Below, piece after piece: positions 16,986-25,751 of a DNA stretch of 64,000 bases (within the stretch, counting starts at the first letter, position 1; each line of letters starts with the position of its first letter). The translations under genes were made by a program, and so were the position numbers. This stretch comes from Spirosoma foliorum. Lineage in GTDB: Bacteria; Bacteroidota; Bacteroidia; Cytophagales; Spirosomataceae. The notes beneath the pieces were generated by a model, which saw only the letters and a list, made by a program, of their open reading frames with translations, searched no databases and was not told the DNA's origin. The stretch is taken from assembly GCF_014117325.1 (NCBI RefSeq), contig NZ_CP059732.1, forward strand, positions 7,691,001 to 7,755,000, read 5' to 3'.

Positions 16986-19183
16986 TCAAACAAACTTTCC
17001 TCTTTATCGCCATGACGGCGCAGGTTGTGTGCGCCCAGACAAAATCAAAAATAACGGCTACTGATCTCACACGAATTAAACTGGTTGGCGGTATTGAATT
17101 GGCTCCCGATGGGCAACGGGCCGTTTACACGCTGACAACTATTGAGCCTAACCCGGATCAGAAAGAAGAATACGACTACAAAACGCATATTTACCTAACA
17201 GGACTGAAGCCCGGTGATACCAAAGCCTTGACTCGCGGCCCCGAATCGGCCCGGCAGGCTACCTGGTCGCCGGATGGAAAGTGGATCGCATTTGCCCGGA
17301 CAGTAAAAGCAAAGAGTCAGATCTTCATCATGTCGCTGGATGGGGGCGAAGCCTGGCAGTTGACGAACAGTACCTATGGTGCTTCTAACCCGATTTGGTC
17401 CCCTGATGGGAAACGAATTGCGTTTACGGGTGGCGTCACTATGGCGCAGATGCTGACCGATTCGTTGCTAAATCCAGCAAAAGGCGGGCCGTCGTGGTCG
17501 CTGGAAAAACCGGGTTTTACTAACAACAACTTTATTAAGGTCGATAAGAAGGTAAAGGCTAATCCAGATGGTTCACTGGCCGAAATTCGCGCTTACCTGA
17601 ACAAAGATGTTGAGGATAAAAAGGCCAAAGTAATCACCCGACTCAATTTTCAGGGTGAAGCCACGACCGAGCCAGATATTACGTTCTCGCATTTATACGT
17701 AATTGATGTGGTTGAAGGCGCAACTCCCAAACCATTAACGCGGGGTTATGCTTCTTACGTTGCGGCTAACTGGTTACCTAACGGACAGGGTTTGTTAGCG
17801 GTATCAGATCGTGATTCACTCAAGCATCCGGATCGGGAACAGGACAATGCTATCTTCTTTATTGCAGCAGATGGTTCTGGTAAAAAAACGCTGGTCTTGG
17901 GCGAAGAAGGCAAAAGCTATGGCGCACCAGAAATCTCAGCCGATGGTAAGCAATTGGCATTTCTGGTTAGCCCGTCCGAAGGAGTTAATTTTTCGCAGAT
18001 CGGTTTAGCCGCACTCAACGGAGCAACAGCGTCGGGTATTCAACTTGTCACCTTCGATCGGGCCGCTGGAAATCTGGTTTGGACGACTATCTCTGGCTCC
18101 GCAAAGGGTAAAAAAGCCGCTACGAGCGAGGTTATCTACTTTACAGCTTCCTCGAACGGCGGTGCGCCCTTATATAGGCTTGACCCGGCCACTCGTCAGG
18201 TAACCCAACTAACCGATTTTGAAACGGGTGTTACAGGATTTGATATCGTAGGCAATCGGGTTGTTCTGGCCAGAACTGAAGTCGCGAACCCATCGGAATT
18301 GTATGTGACGGACGAAACGGCTAAAGCGCAAACGAAACTAAGTAATCATAACGATTGGGTGGCGCAACGGCAGCTAAGTTTCCCACAAAAGCGCACCTAT
18401 AAAAATTCGCTCGGCCAAACGGTGGATTACTGGATCATGAAACCTACCGTTTTCGAGGCCAATAAAAAATACCCGCTATTGCTCAATATGCACGGTGGCC
18501 CAACGGCTATGTGGGGTCCCGGTGAGCAGTCGATGTGGCACGAGTTCCAGTACATGTGTGCACAAGGCTATGGCATTGTGTATGCAAACCCACGTGGGTC
18601 GGGAGGCTATGGCATCAATTTCCAGCGAGCCAATATTAAAGATTGGGGTACTGGTCCAGCTGAGGATGTACTAGCCGCCGAAAGCGATGCCGCTAAGGAG
18701 GCCTGGGTTGATACGAGTCGGCAGGTGATTACGGGCGGTTCGTATGCAGGTTACCTCACCGCCTGGATTGTTGGCCACGATAACCGATTTAAGGCTGCTT
18801 TTGCGCAACGGGGTGTATATGACCTAACCACGTTTCTGGGCGAAGGCAATGCCTGGCGTCTCATTCCGAACTACTTCGCTTACCCCTGGTCGGCGGATGC
18901 CAAGGTGTTGGAGACTAATTCCCCATACACGTTCGTGCAGAATATCAAAACTCCCTTGTTGATCAAGCACGGCGAAAATGATCTTCGAACGGGGCCTATT
19001 CAGAGCGAAATGATGTATAAGAGCCTCAAAATATTGGGTCGCCCCGTTGAATATGTACGGATGCCGGGTGCTACACATGAATTGAGCCGGACGGGTAATG
19101 TTCGTCAGCGAATTGACCGGATACTACGCATTTATGAATTCTTCGAACGATATATCGGTCCCGGTTCGCAGTTGGTGAAATAG
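16982..19183 (+). CDS. S9 family prolyl oligopeptidase / acylaminoacyl-peptidase-like protease
   Basis: 733 residues from the ATG that overlaps the DinB stop. An open reading begins further upstream, but this start gives a proper signal peptide (FLFIAMTAQVVCAQ). Residues about 30-470 form a WD40-like propeller with repeated TWSPDGKWIAFAR phrases. The C-terminal alpha/beta-hydrolase holds the nucleophile in TGGSYAGYLTAW, the Asp in HGENDLRTGP and the His in MPGATHELS. It likely cleaves peptides in the periplasm, complementing the S46 peptidase just upstream. Confidence 0.92.
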   Translation: MIKQTFLFIAMTAQVVCAQTKSKITATDLTRIKLVGGIELAPDGQRAVYTLTTIEPNPDQKEEYDYKTHIYLTGLKPGDTKALTRGPESARQATWSPDGKWIAFARTVKAKSQIFIMSLDGGEAWQLTNSTYGASNPIWSPDGKRIAFTGGVTMAQMLTDSLLNPAKGGPSWSLEKPGFTNNNFIKVDKKVKANPDGSLAEIRAYLNKDVEDKKAKVITRLNFQGEATTEPDITFSHLYVIDVVEGATPKPLTRGYASYVAANWLPNGQGLLAVSDRDSLKHPDREQDNAIFFIAADGSGKKTLVLGEEGKSYGAPEISADGKQLAFLVSPSEGVNFSQIGLAALNGATASGIQLVTFDRAAGNLVWTTISGSAKGKKAATSEVIYFTASSNGGAPLYRLDPATRQVTQLTDFETGVTGFDIVGNRVVLARTEVANPSELYVTDETAKAQTKLSNHNDWVAQRQLSFPQKRTYKNSLGQTVDYWIMKPTVFEANKKYPLLLNMHGGPTAMWGPGEQSMWHEFQYMCAQGYGIVYANPRGSGGYGINFQRANIKDWGTGPAEDVLAAESDAAKEAWVDTSRQVITGGSYAGYLTAWIVGHDNRFKAAFAQRGVYDLTTFLGEGNAWRLIPNYFAYPWSADAKVLETNSPYTFVQNIKTPLLIKHGENDLRTGPIQSEMMYKSLKILGRPVEYVRMPGATHELSRTGNVRQRIDRILRIYEFFERYIGPGSQLVK

Positions 19184-19194
19184 ATGTAGTGTTA

Positions 19195-19269
19195 AGTAGC
19201 GCGGGAGGAAACCCGCGCCTGATGAGTCTCACATTAGAACTCCAGGCGCGGGTTTCCTCCCGCGCTACT
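19195..19269. repeat. Perfect 27-base inverted repeat with self-palindromic arms
   Basis: Arms 19195-19221 and 19243-19269 are exactly complementary, with a 21-base loop. Each arm is itself a hairpin (GCGCGGG...CCCGCGC), so the block can fold as one long stem or as two small ones. It is followed by a T-run and likely terminates the S9 peptidase transcript. Confidence 0.85.
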
Positions 19270-19354
19270 TTTTAAATGAACCGTAAACTAAAGGAGAATG
19301 AGGCTCAATTCTTTATTTCAATAAGTTTATGGCGATCATTAACCTGCTCAAACC

Positions 19355-20014
19355 ATGACTAGTCGCTACCTGTTTTTTTGCTTGCTTTTTTTGACAACCG
19401 CCAGCTTCGCGCAAATCGCAAATGATAATACGCTGAAAGCGCAGATCGACGGAAAAGAGTTTACAACGCAGCCGCGTCGGATTAAGATTGGCACCTTCTG
19501 GTGGATAACTGCCAATACCGTAAAGCCCGACAAATCGCTCCGGATCTGGTTAGGTCGCTTTGATAAAAATGATGTGCTTGAGCCAGGTACTTATCTGGTT
19601 GTCGATGCCGATAAACCGGACACCAAGGAGAACAAGAAGAAATATGAGGATATGGGCAAATACAAAGGTATTGCCGTGATCAAATACGTCGAAGAAACCA
19701 GAGAGCCTCGTATGGAGTACCACGTCGGGAAATCAAAGAATGCCGACGAGACCATACAGGTTAAAATGGGTTCAGATGGTTTTCTGGAAGCCACCTTTGC
19801 GAGTACCCTAGAAGGTAGCTACTGGAAAGAAAAAGCGTCTGCCACCGTTTTTGGCGGTATGGGACGCCTAATGAATAAAGTGCAGGATAAAGCTATTACC
19901 AAAGCGTCGGGTTACGATTCGGATATCGATCCCGAAGGAAACGGCTATAAAAAGCAGGAGAAAGTGGACCAGATCGTTATTACGAATGGCACATTCAGAC
20001 TGAAATTAAACTAA
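19355..20014 (+). CDS. Secreted protein of unknown function
   Basis: 219 residues with a clear signal peptide (LFFCLLFLTTASFAQ). The mature part is charged, with repeated Lys/Asp/Glu stretches and predicted strands (LKAQIDGKEFTTQPRRIKIG, LRIWLGRFDKNDVLEPGTYL, QIVITNGTFRLKLN). The opening and closing patterns resemble secreted Bacteroidota proteins that carry a beta-sandwich. No family was recognised. A hairpin terminator follows at 20075. Confidence 0.7.
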   Translation: MTSRYLFFCLLFLTTASFAQIANDNTLKAQIDGKEFTTQPRRIKIGTFWWITANTVKPDKSLRIWLGRFDKNDVLEPGTYLVVDADKPDTKENKKKYEDMGKYKGIAVIKYVEETREPRMEYHVGKSKNADETIQVKMGSDGFLEATFASTLEGSYWKEKASATVFGGMGRLMNKVQDKAITKASGYDSDIDPEGNGYKKQEKVDQIVITNGTFRLKLN

Positions 20015-20074
20015 ACCTGATTTGCCCTATACAGGTAACCAGGACATACATTCCATCGATAATTCGATCATTTT

Positions 20075-20116
20075 GTCTTCATATGGGTTTTTAAGCCGAT
20101 ATGAAGACTTTTTTTT
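20075..20116 (+). terminator. Intrinsic terminator before the Nudix gene
   Basis: A 10-base stem (20075-20084 with 20099-20108) is followed by eight Ts (20109-20116). It ends the secreted-protein transcript just 15 bases before the Nudix start, so the Nudix gene needs readthrough or an unseen start site. Confidence 0.85.
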
Positions 20117-20131
20117 ACGTGATTTGCAAAC

Positions 20132-20812
20132 ATGAGTAAGCAACAGGAATCGCTCGAAGAAGCCCATAAGTTTCGCTACTGGAAAAGCCAGATGGAAGCG
20201 AACGGTATGAAAATTAATGCTATCAAGGACGCCTATATTCGGCGCAGGCATAATGGCGAAGTGCTATTTGCCATGCTCGAAGTGGATGCCGATACGCCCG
20301 AAGGGGATAAAATTCCGCCCGCGTTATTTCTGAAAGGCCATGCCGCATCCATGCTGGTCTGCCTGATTGATAAAGATACGCGCGAGAAATTTGTAGTATT
20401 GGTGAAGCAACGACGTATTGCCGATGGCTCTCAAACCTTCGAACACCCGGCCGGTATGGTCGATGCCAGTGATGATCCGGGCGATGTGGCAGCGCGTGAG
20501 ATCGGCGAGGAAATCGGGCTGACCGTTACGGCGGATGAATTGACGAAACTCAACCCCCGTGTTTGGTATCCCAGCACCGGCACCAGCGATGAAGGCATGC
20601 ATTTTTTCTATATCGAGAAAGAAATGAGTCGCGACGAGATTATGGCTTTTCACCTAAAAAATATGGGTAGCGAAGCCGAGCATGAACGTATTACGAGTGT
20701 AGTGGCTACCATCCCTGAATCGCACAAACTCATCACTAATGTGAATGGATTGTTGCTTAACTTCCTGTATTTGCAGCATGTTAAGGACTATGAGACAATG
20801 AAGTTGTTATAA
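20132..20812 (+). CDS. Nudix hydrolase (ADP-ribose-pyrophosphatase-like)
   Basis: 226 residues. The Nudix box reads GMVDASDDPGDVAAREIGEE, followed by IGL. The usual Glu five residues after the Gly is Asp here, but the REIGEE core is intact. The proline-rich segment WYPSTGTSDEGMHFFYIEKE resembles ADP-sugar pyrophosphatases with an insertion. The likely reaction is hydrolysis of a nucleoside diphosphate derivative, but the substrate is not known. The start follows a terminator closely. Confidence 0.88.
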   Translation: MSKQQESLEEAHKFRYWKSQMEANGMKINAIKDAYIRRRHNGEVLFAMLEVDADTPEGDKIPPALFLKGHAASMLVCLIDKDTREKFVVLVKQRRIADGSQTFEHPAGMVDASDDPGDVAAREIGEEIGLTVTADELTKLNPRVWYPSTGTSDEGMHFFYIEKEMSRDEIMAFHLKNMGSEAEHERITSVVATIPESHKLITNVNGLLLNFLYLQHVKDYETMKLL

Positions 20813-20816
20813 TCAG

Positions 20817-20909
20817 GTTTACGGTTTATGGTATTTGGTTTACGGTGGCTGACGCGTTTTTGAGACCTGCTAACTTTAACCGAATACCGTAAACTAAATA
20901 CCATAAACC
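20817..20909. repeat. Heptamer-arm palindrome, arms out of register by one unit (GTTTAYG family)
   Basis: The left arm (20817-20851) contains five 7-base units: GTTTACG, GTTTATG, GTATTTG, GTTTACG, GTGGCTG. The right arm (about 20875-20909), read in reverse complement, has related units shifted by one. The inner GGTGGCTGACGCGT (20844-20857) is shared with 16362-16375. It separates the Nudix and deaminase genes. Confidence 0.85.
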
Positions 20910-20917
20910 AAAATATT

Positions 20918-21352
20918 ATGGACGAATTTATGCAGGAGGCCATTAACCAGGCCCGAAAAAGCTTGAGCGAAGGCGGCATCCCTATTGGATCAACACTCAT
21001 TAAAAATGGTAAGCTAGTAGCTTCTGGCCACAACAAGCGCGTTCAGGAAGACAACCCAATTCTGCATGGCGAAATGGACTGCCTGAATAATGCGGGCCGT
21101 GTTGGCTCGTTTCGGGATACCGTTATTTACTCCACCCTGATGCCATGCTATATGTGCGCGGGTACCATTGTTCAGTTTAAAATCCCGAAAGTAATTGTCG
21201 GAGAATCACGGACGTTTCCAGGAGCACGGGAATTCATGGAGCAGCATGGGGTAGAAGTGATTGACCTCGATTTGCCCGAATGCGTTGACATGATGAATCA
21301 GTTCATTGCCGAAAAACCAACACTCTGGAACGAGGATATCGGCGAGTTATAA
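20918..21352 (+). CDS. Cytosine deaminase-like nucleoside/nucleobase deaminase (yeast FCY1 type)
   Basis: 144 residues. The zinc site is HGE (His50, Glu52) and PCYMC (Cys77, Cys80), so the CDA-fold deaminase is intact. The C-terminus (MNQFIAEKPTLWNEDIGE) strongly resembles fungal cytosine deaminase rather than tRNA adenosine deaminase TadA. The likely reaction is cytosine to uracil, inferred from family memory and not from a search. It sits between two short palindromes and could be a single-gene transcript. Confidence 0.82.
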   Translation: MDEFMQEAINQARKSLSEGGIPIGSTLIKNGKLVASGHNKRVQEDNPILHGEMDCLNNAGRVGSFRDTVIYSTLMPCYMCAGTIVQFKIPKVIVGESRTFPGAREFMEQHGVEVIDLDLPECVDMMNQFIAEKPTLWNEDIGEL

Positions 21353-21355
21353 GTG

Positions 21356-21402
21356 GATGCCTTATGTTACCTATGCAGGCTTGATACGTCACATAAGGCA
21401 TC
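21356..21402. terminator. Hairpin after the deaminase gene
   Basis: A perfect 12-base stem (21356-21367 with 21391-21402) encloses a 23-base loop. There is no U-run, so termination by this element alone is uncertain. Confidence 0.5.
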
Positions 21403-21421
21403 ACCGTAACTAACTGAACTT

Positions 21422-22246
21422 GTGCGATTTTCTGTGCTTTTTATTGCGCTTGCAATAGGCTATTCTCTTGCTTTTGACGTACAAGCTCAACGATCAGAAA
21501 TCTGGCGTGAAAAGCCCGGAACCTGGTTGCTCAATAGTGGTTTAGGCACTACACGCTATACCGGTGATTTAAGCGAACTTGGGAACATAAGCCATTTACA
21601 GGTAGGAGTAGCTTTTAATCTGGCTGCAACCTATCGGGTTTCACAACAGCTGTCATATAGAGCTGAGGCCCAATTTTACTACATCTACGCCGATCAAAAA
21701 TATACCCGAAATTATTACAACAATCTGTCGTTCAGAAGCCTAAATCCCGATGTTTGGGCAGGCGTGCAAGTGGATTTCTGGCCAATTAATGATCCATACC
21801 GCGCCACCATTCCTTATGCTATAGCGGGTGTTGGTATGACGTACATGCGCCCTAAGGCGGTTTATCTGGGGCAATCCTACGGTTTGTCCGTACTTCAGAC
21901 GGAGGGGGTTAAGTATAGTCAGTTGACGGGTATTATTCGGTATGGATTTGGCGTGCCTTTGTTGGCTAATGAACGCTTTAGATTTAATCTGGAGGGTACT
22001 TACACGCATGTTTTAAGCGATTATCTGGACGACGTCAGTTCGGTTTATCCGGATCGTAGTGGTATGCAACCCTTAGCTGCGGCCTTATCAGATAGGCGGG
22101 CTGAATTAGGAACAACGCTCAATCAACCGGGTGAACAGCGGGGAAATACGGGTAAAAATGATGGGTATTTCGTCGTATCAGGTCGTTTGATCTTCGTTAT
22201 TATCACGCCCGGTCAGCGGAGTTATCGCCGGCAAATTGGTCGTTAG
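21422..22246 (+). CDS. Outer-membrane beta-barrel protein (DUF6089-like)
   Basis: 274 residues, reading from GTG at 21422; no better ATG is in frame near the signal peptide. After a signal peptide (SLAFDVQAQ) the sequence has the typical opening WREKPGTWLLNSGLGTTRYT followed by DLSE. It continues with alternating strands (YRVSQQLSYRAEAQFYYIYA), and ends in LIFVIIT. Similar barrels occur in type IX secretion or gliding contexts, but no partner genes are nearby. Family assignment is by resemblance only. Confidence 0.7.
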   Translation: MRFSVLFIALAIGYSLAFDVQAQRSEIWREKPGTWLLNSGLGTTRYTGDLSELGNISHLQVGVAFNLAATYRVSQQLSYRAEAQFYYIYADQKYTRNYYNNLSFRSLNPDVWAGVQVDFWPINDPYRATIPYAIAGVGMTYMRPKAVYLGQSYGLSVLQTEGVKYSQLTGIIRYGFGVPLLANERFRFNLEGTYTHVLSDYLDDVSSVYPDRSGMQPLAAALSDRRAELGTTLNQPGEQRGNTGKNDGYFVVSGRLIFVIITPGQRSYRRQIGR

Positions 22247-22266
22247 GCTTTTGGGGGCTTTTACTG

Positions 22267-22274
22267 TATTTTTG
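22267..22274 (+). promoter_or_regulatory. -7 box upstream of polyprenyl synthetase
   Basis: TATTTTTG matches TAnnTTTG exactly and lies 36 bases before the start codon at 22310. The -33 region around 22243 reads TTA, only a partial match. Confidence 0.4.
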
Positions 22275-22309
22275 GGGCTAAACCCGGCAGTGATGCCTTT
22301 CTCAACCGA

Positions 22310-23281
22310 ATGAATCCAGCAATTTTTGTCGATGCCCTTCAGCAAGAACTCCAATCTATTCAGTATGGGCAAGATCCTCCCGAACTCTACGATCCCATTC
22401 GGTATATTATGAATCTTGGTGGTAAGCGCATGCGGCCTCTACTAACCCTCATGTCGACTTACCTCTTTACCGACGACTGGCAGAAAGCGGTTCGCCCTGC
22501 CTTAGGCGTAGAGGTTTTTCACAATTTCACACTCATGCACGACGACATCATGGATCAGGCTCCTTTACGTCGTGGACATCCAACTGTGCACGAAAAGTGG
22601 GACGGAAACACGGCTATTTTGTCGGGAGATGTCATGCTGGTCAATGCGTATCAGTTATTGTTGTCGATAGAAGCGGATAAATTAAAGCCCGCTTTAGAAC
22701 GCTTTAGCCGAACGGCCGCCGAAGTGTGTGAAGGCCAGCAGATGGATATGAATTTCGAGACTCGCTGGGATGTTACTGAGGCCGAATATGTCGACATGAT
22801 TCGCCTGAAAACGTCGGTGTTGCTCGGTTATGCACTTGAACTGGGTGGATTGATTGCGGGTGCTGATACCGAAACGACTCGCCATTTGTATGAAGGAGGG
22901 ATGAACATTGGCGTTGGTTTCCAGTTAAAAGATGATTTGCTGGATGTTTATGGCGACCCTATCAAGTTCGGGAAGCAGGTTGGTGGCGACATTATTGCAA
23001 ATAAAAAAACCTTTCTACTGATCGAAGCCCTTCAGCAAGCCAAAGGAGAAGTTCGGGATGAGTTGACCAACTGGTTAACGCTAACGACGTTTGATAAAGC
23101 CGAAAAAGTACAGGCGGTCACCGCTATTTATGATCAGTTGGGTATTCGCCAAAAAACGGAAACGCGCATTAACGAATACTTTGCCCGCGGTTTTGCCAAT
23201 TTCGATCAAATCAATGCTGACCCAGATCGGAAAAATTTATTGATTCAATTCACTCGCCAACTAGTCGAACGCGAAAGCTGA
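22310..23281 (+). CDS. Polyprenyl (trans-isoprenyl) diphosphate synthase
   Basis: 323 residues. The first aspartate-rich motif is HDDIMD (Asp78, 79, 82) and the second is LKDDLLDVYGD. GGKRMRP binds the diphosphate. This is a head-to-tail prenyltransferase making a chain of C15 or longer, for example for menaquinone. The residues before the first motif do not settle chain length. It has a possible promoter upstream and a heptamer palindrome right after its stop. Confidence 0.92.
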   Translation: MNPAIFVDALQQELQSIQYGQDPPELYDPIRYIMNLGGKRMRPLLTLMSTYLFTDDWQKAVRPALGVEVFHNFTLMHDDIMDQAPLRRGHPTVHEKWDGNTAILSGDVMLVNAYQLLLSIEADKLKPALERFSRTAAEVCEGQQMDMNFETRWDVTEAEYVDMIRLKTSVLLGYALELGGLIAGADTETTRHLYEGGMNIGVGFQLKDDLLDVYGDPIKFGKQVGGDIIANKKTFLLIEALQQAKGEVRDELTNWLTLTTFDKAEKVQAVTAIYDQLGIRQKTETRINEYFARGFANFDQINADPDRKNLLIQFTRQLVERES

Positions 23282-23284
23282 GCT

Positions 23285-23359
23285 TATGTATGATGTAGGA
23301 TATATGGTGTAGGACGGCTAGTCTCTCAATAATATATCCTGCATCATACATCCTACATA
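23285..23359. repeat. Heptamer-arm palindrome (GGATGTA family)
   Basis: The left arm (23285-23313) and right arm (about 23331-23359) are built of 7-base units such as TGATGTA, GGATATA and TGGTGTA. The arms are complementary except for unit-wise substitutions. It fills almost the whole gap between the prenyl synthase and the rhomboid gene. Confidence 0.8.
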
Positions 23360-23364
23360 AAACC

Positions 23365-23988
23365 ATGAGTATAACCATAATTATCATAATCATCACGGTC
23401 CTTGTCAGTGTGCTGGCCTGGAGGGACTACAGCCTGATGGAGCGGTTTATTATGAACCCTTATCGAGTGACGCATAAGGGAGAATATTATCGACTCATCA
23501 CGTCGGGTTTTCTGCATGCCGATTGGGGGCATTTGCTCTTCAATATGATCAGCTTTTACTTTTTTGCTGGATTCATTGAGCAACTATTTTACTATTTGTT
23601 TGGTGGAAATGGCGCTATCTATCTAATTGGTTTCTACATAGCGGCTATTGTCGTATCCGACATTCCAACCTTTCTAAAGCATAGAAACGATCCTGGGTAT
23701 AACTCACTAGGGGCATCTGGTGGGGTAGCAGCCATTATTTTCGCAACGATTCTGTTCCGGCCCTTAACACCCATTTATTTGTTCTTTATTCCGATCGGTA
23801 TTCCTGGCTTTATTTTTGGCCCGCTCTATCTGGCTTATTCCTACTACGAATCTCGCCGTGGTATGGGAAATATCAATCACGATGCTCACTTCTATGGTGC
23901 GTTGTTTGGCGTCTTGTTCATGATTATCGTCTATCCTGAGGTAATTCCCGCCTTTTTGGAACAGATTGCTGGCTGGCGCCTGTTTTAG
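23365..23988 (+). CDS. Rhomboid family intramembrane serine protease
   Basis: 207 residues with six membrane segments. The nucleophile Ser118 is in NSLGASGG and the catalytic His lies in HDAHFYGALFG (probably His175). HADWGHLLFNM provides the oxyanion His and Asn. It cuts transmembrane substrates within the membrane; the substrate is unknown. Its start follows the palindrome at 23285-23359 by five bases. Confidence 0.92.
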   Translation: MSITIIIIIITVLVSVLAWRDYSLMERFIMNPYRVTHKGEYYRLITSGFLHADWGHLLFNMISFYFFAGFIEQLFYYLFGGNGAIYLIGFYIAAIVVSDIPTFLKHRNDPGYNSLGASGGVAAIIFATILFRPLTPIYLFFIPIGIPGFIFGPLYLAYSYYESRRGMGNINHDAHFYGALFGVLFMIIVYPEVIPAFLEQIAGWRLF

Positions 23989-24015
23989 TGGATACAATTT
24001 CGTTGTAGTCTTACC

Positions 24016-24912
24016 ATGTTTAGCCTATTCAATCAACCGTACCCATCTACCAACCCACCATTGCAGGAACTGCGTAAGGCTGCGTTAATTGGGGTATTTG
24101 TTGGTTTGTTTTTGCTAATCTTTCAACCCTTTGGCATCAGCTTATGGGAGACTCCGTATAAAACCCTCAAAATAATAGGTTTCGGAGTTGTGGCATTTGG
24201 TATAACGGTCATCAACTTTATCGTTTGGCCGCTACTATTTCCCCGGGTGTTTGCCGAGAATACCTGGACCGTTAGCCGGGAAATTCTGTTTGTAACGGCG
24301 AATGTTTTACTAATTGCCATCGTCAACCGATTGTATCTGGCAGCCTTGTTAGAGCCCGGCGAAAAGAGCGGACTGAGTTGGCTGAACATGATTCTGGTAA
24401 CTTTCCTGATCGGGATATTTCCTGTGACGGCTTTGGTACTGCTTAACTACATCCGGCAACTCAAAAAATATAGCCGTTCTGCAGCCGATCTACCAGTTTA
24501 TCTTCCTGCTTCTGATGGATTACCGGAAGCTGGAGAAGTAAGAGTTCATTCGCCTGAATTAACCGATTCGACGGTGACGCTTTTAGCCGATAACGAGAAA
24601 GATAAATTGGTTTTATCTGCCGAATCACTGATTTTCATCGAATCCAGCGACAACTACTGCACGGTTGTTTACCTTAAAAATGGTCAGCCAGCCAAACCAC
24701 TTTTGCGCAGTAGCCTAAGCCGATTAGAAAAGCAGGTCGATCAACCACATATTGTTCGGTGCCATCGTTCGTATGTCGTTAATCTGAATCGAGTTGAGCG
24801 AGTAACGGGGAATGCACAGGGCTACAAACTTCACTTATTGGGCGGACTGTTTCAAATTCCGGTAGCGCGTCAGTATAATGAAACGCTGGTTGCCGAGTTG
24901 AAAGCGTTGTAA
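24016..24912 (+). CDS. Membrane-anchored LytTR DNA-binding regulator
   Basis: 298 residues. The N-terminal half has four hydrophobic segments (GVFVGLFLLIFQPFGI, IIGFGVVAFGITVINFIVW, and two more). The C-terminal 100 residues form a LytTR domain: ESLIFIESSDNYCTVVYLKN, then RSSLSRLEKQV and IVRCHRSYVVNLNRV. LytTR domains bind DNA upstream of target genes. No response-regulator receiver domain or histidine kinase is adjacent, so it seems to be a one-component membrane sensor. Its targets cannot be read from here. Confidence 0.88.
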   Translation: MFSLFNQPYPSTNPPLQELRKAALIGVFVGLFLLIFQPFGISLWETPYKTLKIIGFGVVAFGITVINFIVWPLLFPRVFAENTWTVSREILFVTANVLLIAIVNRLYLAALLEPGEKSGLSWLNMILVTFLIGIFPVTALVLLNYIRQLKKYSRSAADLPVYLPASDGLPEAGEVRVHSPELTDSTVTLLADNEKDKLVLSAESLIFIESSDNYCTVVYLKNGQPAKPLLRSSLSRLEKQVDQPHIVRCHRSYVVNLNRVERVTGNAQGYKLHLLGGLFQIPVARQYNETLVAELKAL

Positions 24913-25048
24913 AATACCCCACCATTCGTCCCAAATGACGTTTTTCGGTGCCGAACATCCCTAAAGTTGCTGTTCACCCCTTTTAGTTGTAGCGAGCCAA
25001 CAGGCCAGTGTAAGTTTGTCTCAACGAACGACAAGCACACAAACGGTC

Positions 25049-25750
25049 ATGAAAACGCTGATTATTTCTCTACTGATTCTTCATATCGCTACTGGCTTCA
25101 CGGCTTTGCTAGTTGGCCTGATTCCGATGTTTTCTAAAAAAGGCGATAAACTGCATAATCGGGCTGGACTAGTTTATGTCTACTGCATGATTACGGTTGC
25201 CATTACGGCCATACTTCTATGCGGCTTACAACCTTTCAAAATGATGCGATTATTTCTGACGGGTATCGCAATCTTTAGTTTCTACCTGAGCATGACGGGC
25301 TGGCGCGCCACGAAGCAGAAGAAAACAGGCCCAACATCATTCGACAAAGGGCTTACCTTCGTAACGCTTTTGGTCAGTATAGCTATGATCGGTTTCGGGA
25401 TGTATTTGATGGCGCTGAACGGGGCATCATTCTTCCCTATTTTATTCTCCTTTTTCGGTGTATTAACCTTGATCTTTGCTGGGCGTGATGTTCGACAAAT
25501 GACGCAGCCTACTGAAAAAATGCATTGGTTCTTTCAGCATTTCACCCGGATAGGCGGTTCCTATATTGCTACGTTTACAGCCGCTTTAGTCACGAATTTG
25601 GCTCGCATATTGCCCGCCAACGCACCTGAATGGGCTGGTACGTTAGGCTGGATTGCGCCAAGTATTATTGGCGGCATGCTTATTGGTCGGACTGTAGCGT
25701 ATTATAAAAAGAAGTTCAGTGCTACGAAGACTCCCGTGGTGGTTGCCTAA
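25049..25750 (+). CDS. DUF2306-like multi-pass membrane protein
   Basis: 233 residues from the ATG at 25049; a TTG start 11 codons upstream also reads in frame but adds a polar, unlikely N-terminus. Seven hydrophobic segments are visible, beginning ISLLILHIATGFTALLVG. The phrase GDKLHNRAGLVYVYCM resembles the conserved His region of DUF2306/YozB-type proteins, thought to be membrane proteins of unknown function. Its stop is one base from the convergent GDSL hydrolase stop. Confidence 0.7.
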   Translation: MKTLIISLLILHIATGFTALLVGLIPMFSKKGDKLHNRAGLVYVYCMITVAITAILLCGLQPFKMMRLFLTGIAIFSFYLSMTGWRATKQKKTGPTSFDKGLTFVTLLVSIAMIGFGMYLMALNGASFFPILFSFFGVLTLIFAGRDVRQMTQPTEKMHWFFQHFTRIGGSYIATFTAALVTNLARILPANAPEWAGTLGWIAPSIIGGMLIGRTVAYYKKKFSATKTPVVVA

Positions 25751-25751
25751 G

